DNA from: Tulasnella sp. 424
Lineage: Eukaryota > Basidiomycota > Agaricomycetes > Cantharellales > Tulasnellaceae
Reading direction: 5' to 3'
Length of the DNA stretch: 64,000 bases
Assembly (NCBI GenBank): GCA_019633425.1
Contig: WSUB01000001.1
Coordinates: 744,001 to 808,000, forward strand
Numbering within the stretch: the first letter of the stretch is position 1; every line of letters begins with the position of its first letter. The notes beneath the pieces are model-generated. The model was not told the origin of the DNA. It did not search any database and saw only the letters and a list, made by a program, of their open reading frames with translations. Shown here one piece after another: positions 24,659-36,287 of the stretch. The position numbers were made by a program, and so were the translations under genes.

Positions 24659-27027
24659 TCAGACATACTCCGGCTTCAGTTGAATCCTCTGAACGCCGTC
24701 TGCGTCCTGAGTAATGTTGGCAACCTGCTTGAGCAGTTGAATCAAATTCTTCTTATACTCGGGGTTATGCTTGGTCTGGTAGTGCGACGCAAGCGTCTTC
24801 GCCGAGACGTAGCCACCGACACCTCCACTAGCCTTCAGAACCTCGACAACGTTCTTCAAGCTTGGAGGTTCAGGACGAGCGACTTCATCCAACTTCTTCT
24901 TCTTAGCAATGCCACCGCCCGGTGCAGCTGTCGTAGGGGATCTGGTCGCGTCGGCAGCTCCAGGGGCTTCCTTCCTCTTCTTATTCTTCTTCGCATCAGC
25001 GGTAGCAGCGTTGGCGGGAGCGACAACAGCAGCGGAAGCGGTAGGAGCAACAGGGCTAGCGGCGCGAGCAACATTGCCAGCGAGTGGACTGCCAGCGCGA
25101 CCAGCCTGGGGGGAGCCGCCACGGCCAGGGCCGGTTGGCTTTGGGGAAGTGGCACGTTTGGCGAGCAGAGCAGCACCAACACCGGCGGAAGCAGCGGGAG
25201 AGCCGCCACGGGAGTTGACGCGAGGAGCAGTGGGGGTAAAGTCCATAAGGGAACCAGACGCCTTGACGGGCGACGTGGTCGCAGAGGAGTCTACGTCCAT
25301 GGCGTTGGATGCACTGCCTGGCGCGCCTGCAACGGGGGGCTTAACGGTAGGGGTAGGGGTAGGAGCCTTGGGTTTAGGTGCCTGTTGTTGGACACCTGTG
25401 GCCATGGCCATGGGAGTATCCTCGTCCTCTTCCTTCTTGACACCATACTGCGAGGAGGAAAATCGCGTTAGAGGTGGTTGGACAAGACTACTCAGTCCCG
25501 AGCAACTCACCTTCGATCCGTAAACGTCATCTTCGTCGTCATCTTCGTCCATCTCGCCTCGGTTCTTCAGGGCCTTCATAAGCATCTGATCGAGTTCCTC
25601 GGCTTCGTCGTCGGATTCCGTCTGACGGCCGACATTAGTGTCGACAAGGTATTCCCGCTTGAGACGTTCCTGTTCACTGAGCGTTTAAACACACCAGCTC
25701 GTCTGTCTATGTGGAAACAGCTCGCCTTAGAGTCTTTCTCATCCTCATCCTCGGCAATCTCCTCAGGACGATGTCCCTCCTCATCGTCCGAAGCCTCTTT
25801 TTCATATTCGAACTCGTCAATGTCAACCCCCTGGGCAAAAGAGTAACGCCGAACGTTGAGCGAAGGCACAAAGTTCGCCCCAAGATTCGCTTACACCGTC
25901 ATCCATGAACAAGTCGTCCTCTTGCTTTGGAGGACGCCTCATAGCTTGCTTCTGCTCTTTCTTCTCGTGCCTCTCGAGTCGAGCGACGACATCAGAGCTA
26001 GAGGCGTTGCCCATGCGAGCTTTGTAAACCTGAGAGAAGTCAGGCTTCTTGGACGTCGCCTAATAGACCGAATAGATTGGTTGAGCAAGAACGTCTCCTT
26101 GCAAAGTAAAGCGCTACAGCTTACCTGTTTCTCTATATCGTCCGCCCTGACGTTCGCAACGATCTGCGATTGCGGCTTGAACGTGTAGAAACGATGGATG
26201 GGAATGAATTCGAAACAGGCCCCAGAGACCTTGAGCAAACCCCAAAGACTGTCGTCGTTTCTATCGTTCATGGTCCCGATCCACTTCTGGTCTCCGGAAG
26301 TATCCTCCATAACCCACGGGTGGTACTCCTCCTTCCGCCTGGCACGGACATCATCGCTCTGAATGAAAACCTGGCGAGTTTTGGGCTGAGACTTCTTGCC
26401 TTTGCCAGGAGCATCGGTCGCCTTGCCCTTGCCTTTCGCATTTGCAGCGGCGGCAGCGGCATTGGCTTTCTCCTTGGCTTTCGCAAGGCTAGCAAGGGTT
26501 TGGCCTTCAGAGTTGACCATGACGACCTGCCCGTTGTGGTAGACAGGCTTGCCATCAGGACCAAGCATGGGCTTGAATTGCTGGTCCTTGATTTCGGTCG
26601 GTTCAGGCTCGGCGTACAACATGCTCTTGGGCTGCTTTCGGTTCATTTTGATGGGCTGGTGGAAATCCTGGATCTGGATGGAAGGCACGATCACTTCGTC
26701 TGGGTTCTCCGGGTTTGGAATCCTTTGTTGAGGGTGGAACGCTCCAACGTTGAATCTCCAGTTGGCGGGGTCTGAGGAGACGATATGGAATTGGGGAGGA
26801 GGTTTATTGTCGGGGTCGTTGGGATCGGCGGGTGGGGCTGCCTGTTTGTTGGCTGGTACGGAGGGTGCCTTGGGCTTCTTGGCTGGTGGAGGAGGACGAG
26901 CTTTGGTCTCTCCATCGTCCTGGAGGGCGTACACCTGGCCATTCTGGACCTTTTGGAACTTGACTGCCTTGCCCTTCTTGTTCGCGTTAGCCAGAGCGGC
27001 GATGGCACCTGCGCTTAGAACCGCCAT
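24659..27027 (-). CDS. TFG1: Transcription initiation factor TFIIF subunit alpha (RAP74/Tfg1)
   Basis: Large subunit of TFIIF, which brings RNA polymerase II into the preinitiation complex. The N-terminal dimerisation part includes NWRFNVGAFHPQQRI, RRKEEYHPWVMEDTSGDQKW and SLWGLLKVSGACFEFIPIHR. An acidic middle follows (DIDEFEYEKEASDDEEG, then RGEMDEDDDEDDVYGS), then an Ala/Pro/Ser-rich low-complexity linker. The C-terminal winged helix is LKNVVEVLKASGGVGGYVSA plus KNLIQLLKQVANITQDADG, ending in LKPEYV. I take MAVLSAGAIAALANANKKGK at 27027 as the start. An in-frame ATG at 27198 would add 57 unconserved residues. Several short introns lie in the acidic part. Divergent from MIX23. Confidence 0.9.
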
Positions 27028-27346
27028 GATTGTAGAGCAAAGATACGGGATATATGAAGGTGAAAGATGATGTTCTGCGAGATAGTGAGTTGCTCGAGTG
27101 CTTTCGGCGTAACTCGAGGAGTCGTGGGGTGGTGGAAGACTGGAGGATCGTGAACCAGCCTGGACTGAGTGAAGTGAGGACCCTGATATAGTTCCCATGG
27201 TTAGTTTTTCGACTGCCCATCACGCGCAGAATTTACTTCCATCTCCATTGAACGGATTCAAGCTGAATGGGACCTCCTGTACTCGGATCTCAAGCAATAC
27301 ATTCACCATCAGTCACTCCAAAGATAGTGAATGTAAATACGCAAAC
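27028..27346. other. Divergent promoter region of TFIIF alpha and MIX23
   Basis: 319 bp between the two preferred start codons. It contains CCATGG at 27195-27200, which gives an in-frame upstream ATG to both genes, one on each strand. No other gene or motif is seen. Confidence 0.4.
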
Positions 27347-28114
27347 ATGTCTGAACTTGTCTCTATTCAAAGGTATGTATCGCTCTGCCGAACCAATGGC
27401 GTGTCCCTCCACTCGAGTCCGGCAGAGACTCATCTCAACCTCCCATTCGTTATAGATCTCATGAAAGAATACAGGAAGGCAGATGACGCTATTACAATGA
27501 GACTGAACCGAAGCACTGCTCAGTTTCGGGATCGGGACCGTCTGGGGCTCGGCCCCAAAGACTCGAGTCCACAAGACGAGGCTTGCTTGTATCTCTGGAA
27601 GGAAATTGTAGGTTGGTGAGGATTTGAATACACGCATTCGTAATTACCAACGAGTACTGATGTTCTGCCGCAGAGAACTGGAAAGGCAGAATGCGAATAA
27701 TCAACTATTGCGTGGATGTTGTGGACAGCGGCATGCAGGAGCGTTTGAAAGGAGTCGAGGGGACGGAAGCGGGACTAGATGCTCAGCCCAGTGTAAGGTC
27801 AAAACTATACACAGATGAGGTTCTGGTACGTTCGGCGTTGGGCTTTCTCCCGGACCAATGCTCATGTTTGGGGTTCATCGTGACCACAGCGGAATCAGAT
27901 CCACAACGAAATCACCGTCGAGAAAATAATTCGCCAAAGGTCAATAGATGGTACGTCGCCGTCGTCGAAACTGCTACGCCCCTCAGCAAAACTGACGATC
28001 CGATCCTTGGCGCCTCTTGATGTAGCTTTCAAGTCCCGATGCAAATTCTTCGAGCCCCCGGCATCGGACTCTGAAGCACGCCAATGGTGGGAGAACTCTT
28101 TCTCCAGAAGGTAG
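27347..28114 (+). CDS. MIX23: MIX23 / CCDC58 family mitochondrial protein
   Basis: Yeast Mix23 is an intermembrane-space protein that promotes TIM22/TIM23 protein import; the human homologue is CCDC58. The match lies in EYRKADDAITMRLNR near the N-terminus, CLYLWKEI-NWKGRMRIINYC, VRSKLYTDEVL, RNQIHNEITVEKIIRQRSID and AFKSRCKFFEPPASDSEA at the C-terminus. These follow the family's DD-I-LN, C-11-15-C and RxxxxFxxRCxxF patterns. The cysteines in CLYLW and NYCVDVV fit the paired cysteines of the family. Exon 1 runs from the ATG at 27347 to the ATT before GTAGGT. Later introns end at GCAGAG, ACAG and GTAG. The stop TAG is 28112-28114, 64 bp from the convergent HIS6 stop. Confidence 0.75.
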
Positions 28115-28178
28115 CGACCGGTACCTTTTCATTTAGACGCACACATGTTACGATCCCTACGAACTTCGCTCTTAATGG

Positions 28179-29538
28179 CTAAATAATCCCTGCTTTTGCC
28201 TTTGCCTCGTTATTGCACTTGACCAACTCCTCGAATTTCACAAGGCTGCCACCAAAGATGTCCAATGCGCTGAAGTTGTCCCGTCAGCAAGTCATGCTAT
28301 CGATCCAAAACTGTCCGCCAAACCTTCCGTATGTCAAATCAACTTTGCCGCCACTGAGTCGATCCACCAGATCGAGGTCAGAGATGTCTAAAGGAGGTGC
28401 CCAGCAATTAATATTAATCGGGTGAAACACCTGAACAATCGGTTCACGGACCTTTCGCCCCTCCTGCATACGTCGTCGGTATCTTGACCCATTCACCCAA
28501 TCCTGGTGATGATGGTCAGCTCTAAGAAAATCCGGACGACAGATGAAGCTTACGGCGAACCAACTCCTCGTCGATGCCCTTGCATAATCCCTCAACGTCG
28601 GCAGCATGGATTAAGAACTCGCTTGAGAAGATATTCAGTTCTATAACCCTCCATCAGCTAGGACGCAGATTAAGAGGACGTCACCTGCAGTGCTTTGATA
28701 AGAGATCAAGAGATTCTGGTTATCGGCATGCCGTCGGTGAGGACGTCAAGCTGGAGGGGAAAATTCTTCTAATCGACATGCCTTCATTGACCTCCATATC
28801 TGTAAGAGTCTGCCACTTGTTCATGGCCACGACCCACTTGTCGTTTACTCGACGGCAACTGTTAGGGTGAGGGAGAAGGCTGGTTTGTGGGCGACATTTG
28901 GTATCATGCCACGCAGCTTTCCTCACCTAACGTCCACAACGAGTCGTTGGGGTCCAACCTTTGCGGCGAGATTCTCGAGTCTCTCTGGGGAGAATCTAGC
29001 CCCAGGAAAGAGATACGATGTGACGATGACCTTGTGTTAGGAACGATTAGTCGGGAGGGCGTTTCGGCCTGGAATTAGTGGGACTCACTTTCGAGGCGCC
29101 CGCCTCTATCCATTCCATAGCATTATCCTCAGTTATCCCTCCACCCACTTGTAATCCGCCTAGAATATAACGCGTTATTTGACACCGACTTTACTGAAAG
29201 TGCAGCGTGGCCTACCCGGCCAAGCGGACAGAGTATCCTTCGCCGCGCCATCATTGCCCGGCCCGAGTTTAATTACATGGCCTCCCTCAAGGCTATTCTT
29301 CTTGTATAATAAAGCAAACTCTTTAGATGACTGGCTGTCTGTCCATATGAGTCACGCTAATTAAACACTGCTCCAAGGCATGAAAGCAACGCGCTAACCT
29401 CGCGACGAAATTAGTCTTGAGCTCGGCTGGTGCCTGGTCTGACAATGTGCCACCAACGATCTGCTTTACCACTCCGTCGTGCAAGTCGATACAAGGTTTG
29501 AAGAGCGAGTGTCTTCGACGGGGTGTTTCAGAAGCCAT
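28179..29538 (-). CDS. HIS6: ProFAR isomerase of histidine biosynthesis
   Basis: Fourth step of histidine synthesis: isomerises the phosphoribosylformimino-AICAR-ribotide aldose to the ketose form in the cytosol; (beta-alpha)8 barrel. Blocks: [84 protein letters not shown], the catalytic Asp in [40 protein letters not shown] and [14 protein letters not shown]. The C-terminus is [12 protein letters not shown] followed by a short tail and TAG at 28179-28181. The start at 29538 gives the usual fungal N-terminus. There are about five short introns. About 260 residues, normal for the eukaryotic HIS6 type. Confidence 0.92.
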
Positions 29539-29890
29539 GACTGGGTTGAGTTAACCTTTGTTTTGGGTTAACGGCGTGTTTGTCGGTGATCTTCGTCGGG
29601 GGTGTCGGAGGTGTTCGGCCAGTAGCGCCGCGTCGTGAGAAGCCGTTAGTGCGTCACTCACGCATAGACCCAGAAAACTCCCTCGAGCTCTCCCCTTCCA
29701 TCCGTCCGCCACTGCAACCGAACACAACGACACCACCCTCCATACACCAACCCTCCGTCGCTCTGTCAGATACCAACACTCGTATATACTCATTCGACTT
29801 CTTTCTCTGTACTCTGATTCATCAAGAAACCTTCTACTCGACTCTTCAAACTTTTTTCCCATTATCTCCAAGGCTCTTCAACCACGGAGA
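29539..29890. other. Divergent promoter region upstream of HIS6
   Basis: 352 bp between HIS6 and a divergent gene. GTCACTCA at 29653-29660 differs by one base from the Gcn4/Cpc1 site TGACTCA, about 115 bp from the HIS6 start. General amino-acid control of HIS6 is known in fungi; its use here is only a guess. Confidence 0.35.
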
Positions 29891-31359
29891 ATGACCTCTT
29901 TACCAAGCAGTTTCACCAGACCTCGAACACTATCAGCCTCTTCATCTGAATCTTCCGCATCGTCTTCCTCCTCATCGTCAACAAAATCATGGTCCGAGGG
30001 AAACTTTGACCTCACCTCCAGGGGGACGAGTAATACCACCTCCCAACAACACGTGTTGCTCAGGACTCAATTTTGGGAACATGCCTCAGCCTCGAACGCC
30101 ACCACAGGATTACGATCCGAGAAGCGCTCACACCTCAGTAATAATGCGTCGAGTACGTCTTTAGATCGACGAGGATCGACTGGCAGCAGAAAGCGGAGAA
30201 CGTCACAGCAAGTGGTGTCGGAGAGTGCCGTCCGAAGCCTGGCCGTCCCAGGACGAGTGGTACAGTTGGAGACGCCCAGAACAAGGACATTGACGCTTGC
30301 CTTGTCGAAATTCTCGCTGAAGGATAATGGGACAGAAGGACCAGAGCGAGCGGATGAAGGCCAGGCAGAAAGTCCTCAGCCGAAAGCAGAGGCAGAAGCC
30401 CACAGGCCCCTGAAATCGAGTCTGGCCTCGGTGTCTGGCCCATTATCTGCCAGATCTGGGAGTATCAAAGTACGTTTATGGGTTGGTTCTCGAAAAGGCT
30501 CATGCTTACCAACGATTCGATGTTACAGAGCCAGAGGAAACGACGGGAGCCGAGTTCACCCACGGAAAGTTCCCCACCCGGCGGAAAAGAGACCCCCAAA
30601 CGTCCCACTATTGTTATAATCGGCTCTACTCCAACATCCTCTGTAGGACAAGGAACAGCAAGGCCAACTCACGGTCGTTCGCTCTCCCTCGACATTCCAG
30701 ATCTGCTTCGGTATCGCAGCCGAACGTCACCCACGCCCAGCACGCCTTCGCCGCCGTCTTCCGCACTCTCATCTCCCGCTCTGTCTTCTGATCGTGCCTA
30801 CTACACGTTCCCTCCCAGCCCCATCCCCTCATTTCCTCCGTTCACTCCGCAACAGCACTCGCCTGAGCTCCCTGGCGACACGGTTAGGATTTTACAACCC
30901 ACAACTCAACCCTCAAATGATATACCCCACTTGACACCATCCAACCCAGCATACTTCATCGTCCCGTCAACATGCGATAAGCGCCGTCGGACAGTCTCTT
31001 CAGCACCTCGACACAAGTCCTCCGACGAAGCCCTCGCCCCCCGACCCATCAAAAAGCGCAAGCAGGCTACCAATGGTGCTTTGGTGCCCATGTTCGAATC
31101 GCCCGACGCGAACAATGGTCGTCCTCCCTTGCCAGCGCTCATGCCAACTGCCATTGACGTCGTGGACTTCATCAAGTCCAAAGGTGGTCAGTGCCACGAG
31201 GGTGACGTCTTCTTCCGCTTTCGTACTGGGGAGAACGAGCATGTTCGGAACGTCGTTAACATGATTCTGGACCAATTCGCCATACCCCTCCTTGGACCGG
31301 ATCGAAGGAGGTGGGTTCGACTGAGGCAAGGAATTGCAGTCAGTCCACGCCCAATTTAA
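29891..31359 (+). CDS. Unrecognised Ser/Pro-rich protein with a compact C-terminal domain
   Basis: I do not recognise this protein. Two exons are separated by an intron at about 30470-30528 (GTACGT...TTACAG). The first about 370 residues are low complexity: poly-Ser near residues 20-35, many basic SRKRR patches (possible nuclear signals, such as GSRKRRTS and PIKKRKQ) and long Ser/Thr/Pro stretches. The last roughly 65 residues differ clearly: PTAIDVVDFIKSKGGQCHEG, DVFFRFRTGENEHVRNVV, NMILDQFAIPLLGPDRRRW. That layout resembles a small helical or winged-helix fold. I infer a nuclear regulatory protein, but no family can be named. The start at 29891 is the first ATG after a stop. Confidence 0.7.
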
Positions 31360-31757
31360 GCCCAGCTATTGCGTCTCCATTTTGTTCCTTTATACTGTAT
31401 GTTCAACTTATTCGGCGCCAGAGATATCATCCACTCTCGCGTTCGGCTGTTGCTCTGTTCGTCCCTCCTCTGTTCGTCCCTCTGTTCCTGTTATTTCGAA
31501 TCTTCTCCACTACTTCTCGTACATAATTCATCTTTGTTCGACCTGCTGTATTCCTAACCATATAACTAGTTATAATCACCAGCCGATATCGATTCGAATG
31601 CCTCGAGGTTTTTGACAATAATGGCCTGAGAGAATTCGGGGACGAGAATGAGGCAGTCGGATCTCAGGGGGCAAACTGTGGGACTTTTAGCGCATTTGAC
31701 CAACTTCTGTCCCAAGCAGCGACCACCGTCAACAACAAGAAGTCCTCCTCGCCCGTG
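31360..31757. other. Intergenic, upstream of NPC1
   Basis: 398 bp holding the 3' UTR of the preceding gene and the NPC1 promoter, possibly also an undetected NPC1 first exon. A hydrophobic open stretch with ATG is present at about 31400-31500 (MFNLFGARD..RLLLCSSLLCSSL), but I could not join it in frame with good splice sites. Confidence 0.4.
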
Positions 31758-34700
31758 ATGGCCTCAACACCTGGCAAATGCGCCATTAGAGGCAGCTGTG
31801 GCAGTAAAGGCCGCTTTGGCCCTCAACTCCCGTGTCCCTATGATGGCCCACCGCAGGAGGTACGGTGGTTCGCCCGTTTCAAACGGACGCCGACGTCATT
31901 CTAACAATTTCCCTTTAGGTGGAAGAAGACGACTTTAGAACACTCTTAGCATCAGTATGTGGCCCAGAACTCGCAAACTCGCCCGTTTGCTGCACTGCAG
32001 AGCAAGTGCAGACATTGCAGTCCAACTTCCAACAGGCAGAGACCATAATCTCGTCCTGCCCCGCATGTCGCAACAACTTCCGCGAATTTTACTGCAAATT
32101 CACCTGCTCGCCGGATCAAGGCGATTTCATCAGTGTCACGTCGACTCAAGAGACGTCTACCGGAGAAACGGCTGTCAAATCGTTGGACTTTAGGGTCTCC
32201 GAACAAATGGGCCAGGGATTCTTCGACAGTTGCAAGAATGTCAAGTTCAGCGCGACGAACGGGTACGCTATGGACTTCATTGGAGGTGGAGCGAAGAATT
32301 ATTCGGCGTTCCTGCAATACATGGGGGATGAACGACCAGGACTTGGGAGCCCGTTCCAGATCAACTTCCCAGCCCCGTCAAACGAATTGGCTCTCGACTA
32401 CCGCGCCAGAGACTGCTCCGACTCCGACCTTGGGAGCCGCTGCGCGTGCATAGACTGTCCAAACGTCTGCGCAGTCCTCCCTCCCATCGAAACACCGTCC
32501 GCCGGGTCACATTGCCAGATAGGAGCCATATCCTGCCTTTCCTTCGTCATCATCGTCGCGTACGCGCTAGCCGTGACATCCTTCATCACAGGCTTTGGGA
32601 TCATGGCCTGGAGAAGAAAACGAAACACGTCGGAACGTGCTCCCCTCCTGGATAGCAACTCTGTCAATGGCGTTGCCGCGACGGTCGACCCGCCTAACAG
32701 GGCCAGTCTCGTTGGCGCATCGTCACTTGCCCAGCGAGATGCCGACCAATCCTCCGGAGCGCTTTCGGACCCTCGTGGATTAGGTCATGGTTTGCAAAAC
32801 TTGATTAACCCATTCGAGTCGAGCCCGCCTGCATACCGTCTCAACACCCGGATCCGTCGTTTCTTCTACAGGTTGGGAAGCCTGTGCGCTTCCTACCCGT
32901 GGCTCACCTTGGCCGCAGCATCCGTATTTATTGCGGGGTTGAACCTTGGATGGACGCGATTCGCCGTTGAGGTTGACCCAGTACGACTTTGGGTTCCGCC
33001 AACCTCGGAAACGAAAATACAGAAGGAGTATTTCGACGAGCACTTCGGTCCTTTCTATCGCACGCAGCAAATATTCATTAGTCGGGCACCGTCGCAGGAG
33101 GGAGAGGTGGACAAGGGAGACGGAGACGAACCGGTGTTGTCATGGGACGTGCTAAGGTGGTGGATGGACATTGAGGAGGACATTCGGAACCTACGGTCCT
33201 CTTCAAACGGTTACACCCTTCGCGACGTATGTTTCAAACCTGCTGGCCCCCGTGGTGCATGCGTCGTTCAGTCAATCGGAGCTTGGTTCGGAAATGACCT
33301 CAGTGGATGGGATCCGGATACATGGCAAGAACAGGTCTTGACGTGCGCGTCGAACCCTAGTGCCTGCTTGCCAGATTACGGACAGCCACTTGGACCGAAA
33401 TACGTTCTCGGCGGCGTTCCCGAATCCAACTCCCCTAAACGCTGGCTTGATGCCCAGGCCATGGTCGTTACGTACGTCGTCTCCGACTCTAACGATCTTA
33501 ACGAGCGAGCCAAGGCTGAAGAATGGGAGCGGGAGTTGAAATCGTACTTGGAGGGTGTTGCCAACTCAGCACAGGCTGAAGAAGGAGTTCAAATTGCCTA
33601 CTCCACTGGCGTTTCCTTGGAGGAAGAGATCAACCAGAGCACCAACACGGACGTTCGAATCGTTGTTCTGTCGTACTTGGTGATGTTCCTCTACATCTCC
33701 ATGACGCTAGGTGGTGGATCAGCAGTACCGGATCCAGATGAGAAGAATGTTTCGATCTTGCTCCGAAAGTGGGTCGGTCGCCTGTCCGGAGTGGTCGTCA
33801 ATCAAGAAGCCGAACCTCAGTCATCATCCTTCAGCTTCCGCACGTTGTCCAGAAAGACCCTTGTCGGATCCAAGTTCATGCTTGGTCTGTTTGGAATCCT
33901 CCTGGTTATCGTGTCGGTATCCACCTCTGTTGGGCTCTTCTCCTTCCTAGGAGTCAAAGTGACTCTCATCATCGCAGAGGTCATTCCATTCCTCGTTTTG
34001 GCCGTTGGAGTTGACAACGTCTTCATCCTGGTCCACGAACTCGACAGGCAGAACTCGCTTCATGGCCCCAATGCGCCCTTGCACCTCAATGAAGCCTCGG
34101 GAGGAGCACCGATATCGCCTGCATCCTACCGCTCGCCATTCGAATCGCAGGACTCTGGAGATGCCGAGTCGGCTATGCGGAGTCCCTTACCTGCCGAAGA
34201 AAGGGTTGCAAGAGCGGTGGCGAAGATGGGACCCTCGATTTTGCTGAGTTCCCTGACAGAGACCATCGCATTCGCACTCGGAGCCCTGGTCCCCATGCCC
34301 GCTGTCCGAAACTTTGCTCTATACGCAGCGGGAAGTGTCTTTCTGGGTGCCGTCCTACAAGTGACTGCCTTTGTTGCAGCTTTGACCATCGATCTAAGGC
34401 GTGAAGAGGTGAGCCTTGTGTCCATTCAGTGTTATTGACCTCTAGCTGACTGAACTTGCTCAAAGGACAACCGTGTCGACTGCCTCCCATGTATCAAGAT
34501 CCCGCAACGCATTGTTCTGCCCACACAACATACTTCGCCACGACCTGGAGTCCTCACTCGGTTTATGCAAAAGTACTACGCACCATTCTTGCTCAAGGAC
34601 TCCGTCAAGAGTGCCGTTGTAGCAGCCTTTGCAGGATTGTTTGCAGCGTCTGTCATCTCCATGCAGCACATCAAGCTGGGACTCGGTCAGTCATCTGTAC

Positions 34701-36227
34701 TGTAATCCCAGATACACCCTTCTCCTGACTATACATTACTTTTAGATCAACGTCTCGCCCTCCCATCAACTTCGTATCTTGTTCCATACTTCGATGCGGT
34801 CGACAAATATCTCGACATCGGACCCCCGGTGTACTTCGTATCAACGGCGAACAATGTGACAGCACGAGATGGGCAACAAAACATCTGCGGTCGCTTCACC
34901 ACCTGCGACGATTATTCCTTAATGAACACCCTGGAAGGCGAACGAAATCGTCCTGAAGCGTCGTTCATCGCGGAACCTCCGGCTGGCTGGTTCGACGACT
35001 TCTTCCGATGGCTGGATCCACAGATCGACTCGTGTTGTAGGGTGCGCAAGACAGACCCCAGCGTATTCTGCTCCGCCCGAACTCCGGCTCGTCTCTGCAA
35101 GCCTTGCTTCGAAGATCGTCGACCTGAATGGAACATCACGTTATACGGAATGCCCGAGGGAGAGGAATTCATGCGATATCTTCGACAATGGCTCATCAGT
35201 CCGACCGACGACGAATGTCCCCTGGGAGGAATGGCGGCGTACGGCTCAGCATTGGCATTAACAGACGATGGAGTGGAAGCTTCCCACTTCCGCACTTTCC
35301 ATACTCCACTCAAGAGTCAAGATGATTTCATCAACGCTTTCGCATCGGCTAATCGCATCGCGAACGACATTTCCGAACGCACCGGCACCAAAGTCTTCCC
35401 ATACTCCCTATTCTACGTCTTCTTCGAGCAGTACATCTACATCATCAACATCACGCAGGAAATATTAGGCCTTGGTCTCGCCGCTGTATTGATCGTTACA
35501 TCCGTGCTCCTGGGATCATGGAGGACCGGAACAATTGTTACGGGCGTCGTTGGGTTGACCGTGGTCAATGTTATGGGCGTGATGGGTATTTGGGGTATCA
35601 GCCTCAATGCCATTAGTTTGGTCAACCTTGTCATATCCTTGGGTATTGCGGTGGAATTCTGCTCCCATATTGCCCGTGCTTTCATGAGCGCGGGTCCAGG
35701 ACTACCAGCCGATGACGGCAACAGCCCGAAGGAAAGGAATGGAAGAGTGTGGACGGCTCTTGCAGATGTTGGACCTTCGGTAGGGCAACTCCTTCACGAT
35801 TCACGACGTATGCTCATCGTGATCTATCCTAAATAGGTTCTATCCGGTATAACATTCACCAAGCTCATCGGCATGTCTGTGCTTGCACTAACGCGTTCGA
35901 AGCTATTGGAGGTAGGATATTGACATGTCGACCTTCTCGAAACCTTGACTGACTTCTCCGCTTGCACAAGATTTATTATTTCCGCATGTGGTTGACCTTG
36001 ATCATTAGCGGAGCACTGCATGGCCTAGTACTGCTTCCTGTCGTGCTTAGCCTTGCCGGAGGCCCCGGGTTTAGGGATGTGGACGAGGATGAGGAATGGA
36101 TGGCAAACGCTATCCGCAGTGCAGACCAAGAATACGCGTAAGCAGGATTATTATCTCGTCTGTAACACCTGCTGAATCTCTCTTTAGGCCATTCCGAACG
36201 AGCTCTGATTTTGGCGACAGTGACTGA
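31758..36227 (+). CDS. NCR1: Niemann-Pick C1-type sterol transporter
   Basis: Vacuolar/lysosomal membrane protein that takes sterol from NPC2 and moves it into the membrane. The N-terminal sterol-binding domain begins KCAIRGSCGSKGRFGPQLPC and contains PACRNNFREFYCKFTCSPDQ, with the many expected cysteines. A TM helix (CLSFVIIVAYALAVTSFITG), the middle luminal domain and the sterol-sensing domain follow (VVLSYLVMFLYISMTLGGG, KFMLGLFGILLVIVSVSTSV, VDNVFILVHELDRQ). The cysteine-rich luminal domain and the last TM bundle (IVTGVVGLTVVNVMGVMGIW) complete it. About 1,400 residues, roughly 13 helices. One 2.5-kb exon is followed by five short introns. The ATG at 31758 gives MASTPGKCAIRG with no signal peptide, which is abnormal, so an upstream exon is probably missing. 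Stop 36225-36227. Confidence 0.9.
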
Positions 36228-36287
36228 TAATCTTCTAATACTGCATTACTCCATTGACTATTTATCAACTACAATCTATACCTGGCT

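Noticed and set aside
24680..25523. Plus-strand open frames of over 200 codons opposite TFIIF alpha
   Set aside because: They are reflections of the Ala/Pro/Ser-rich linker of TFIIF alpha, and their translations are low complexity.
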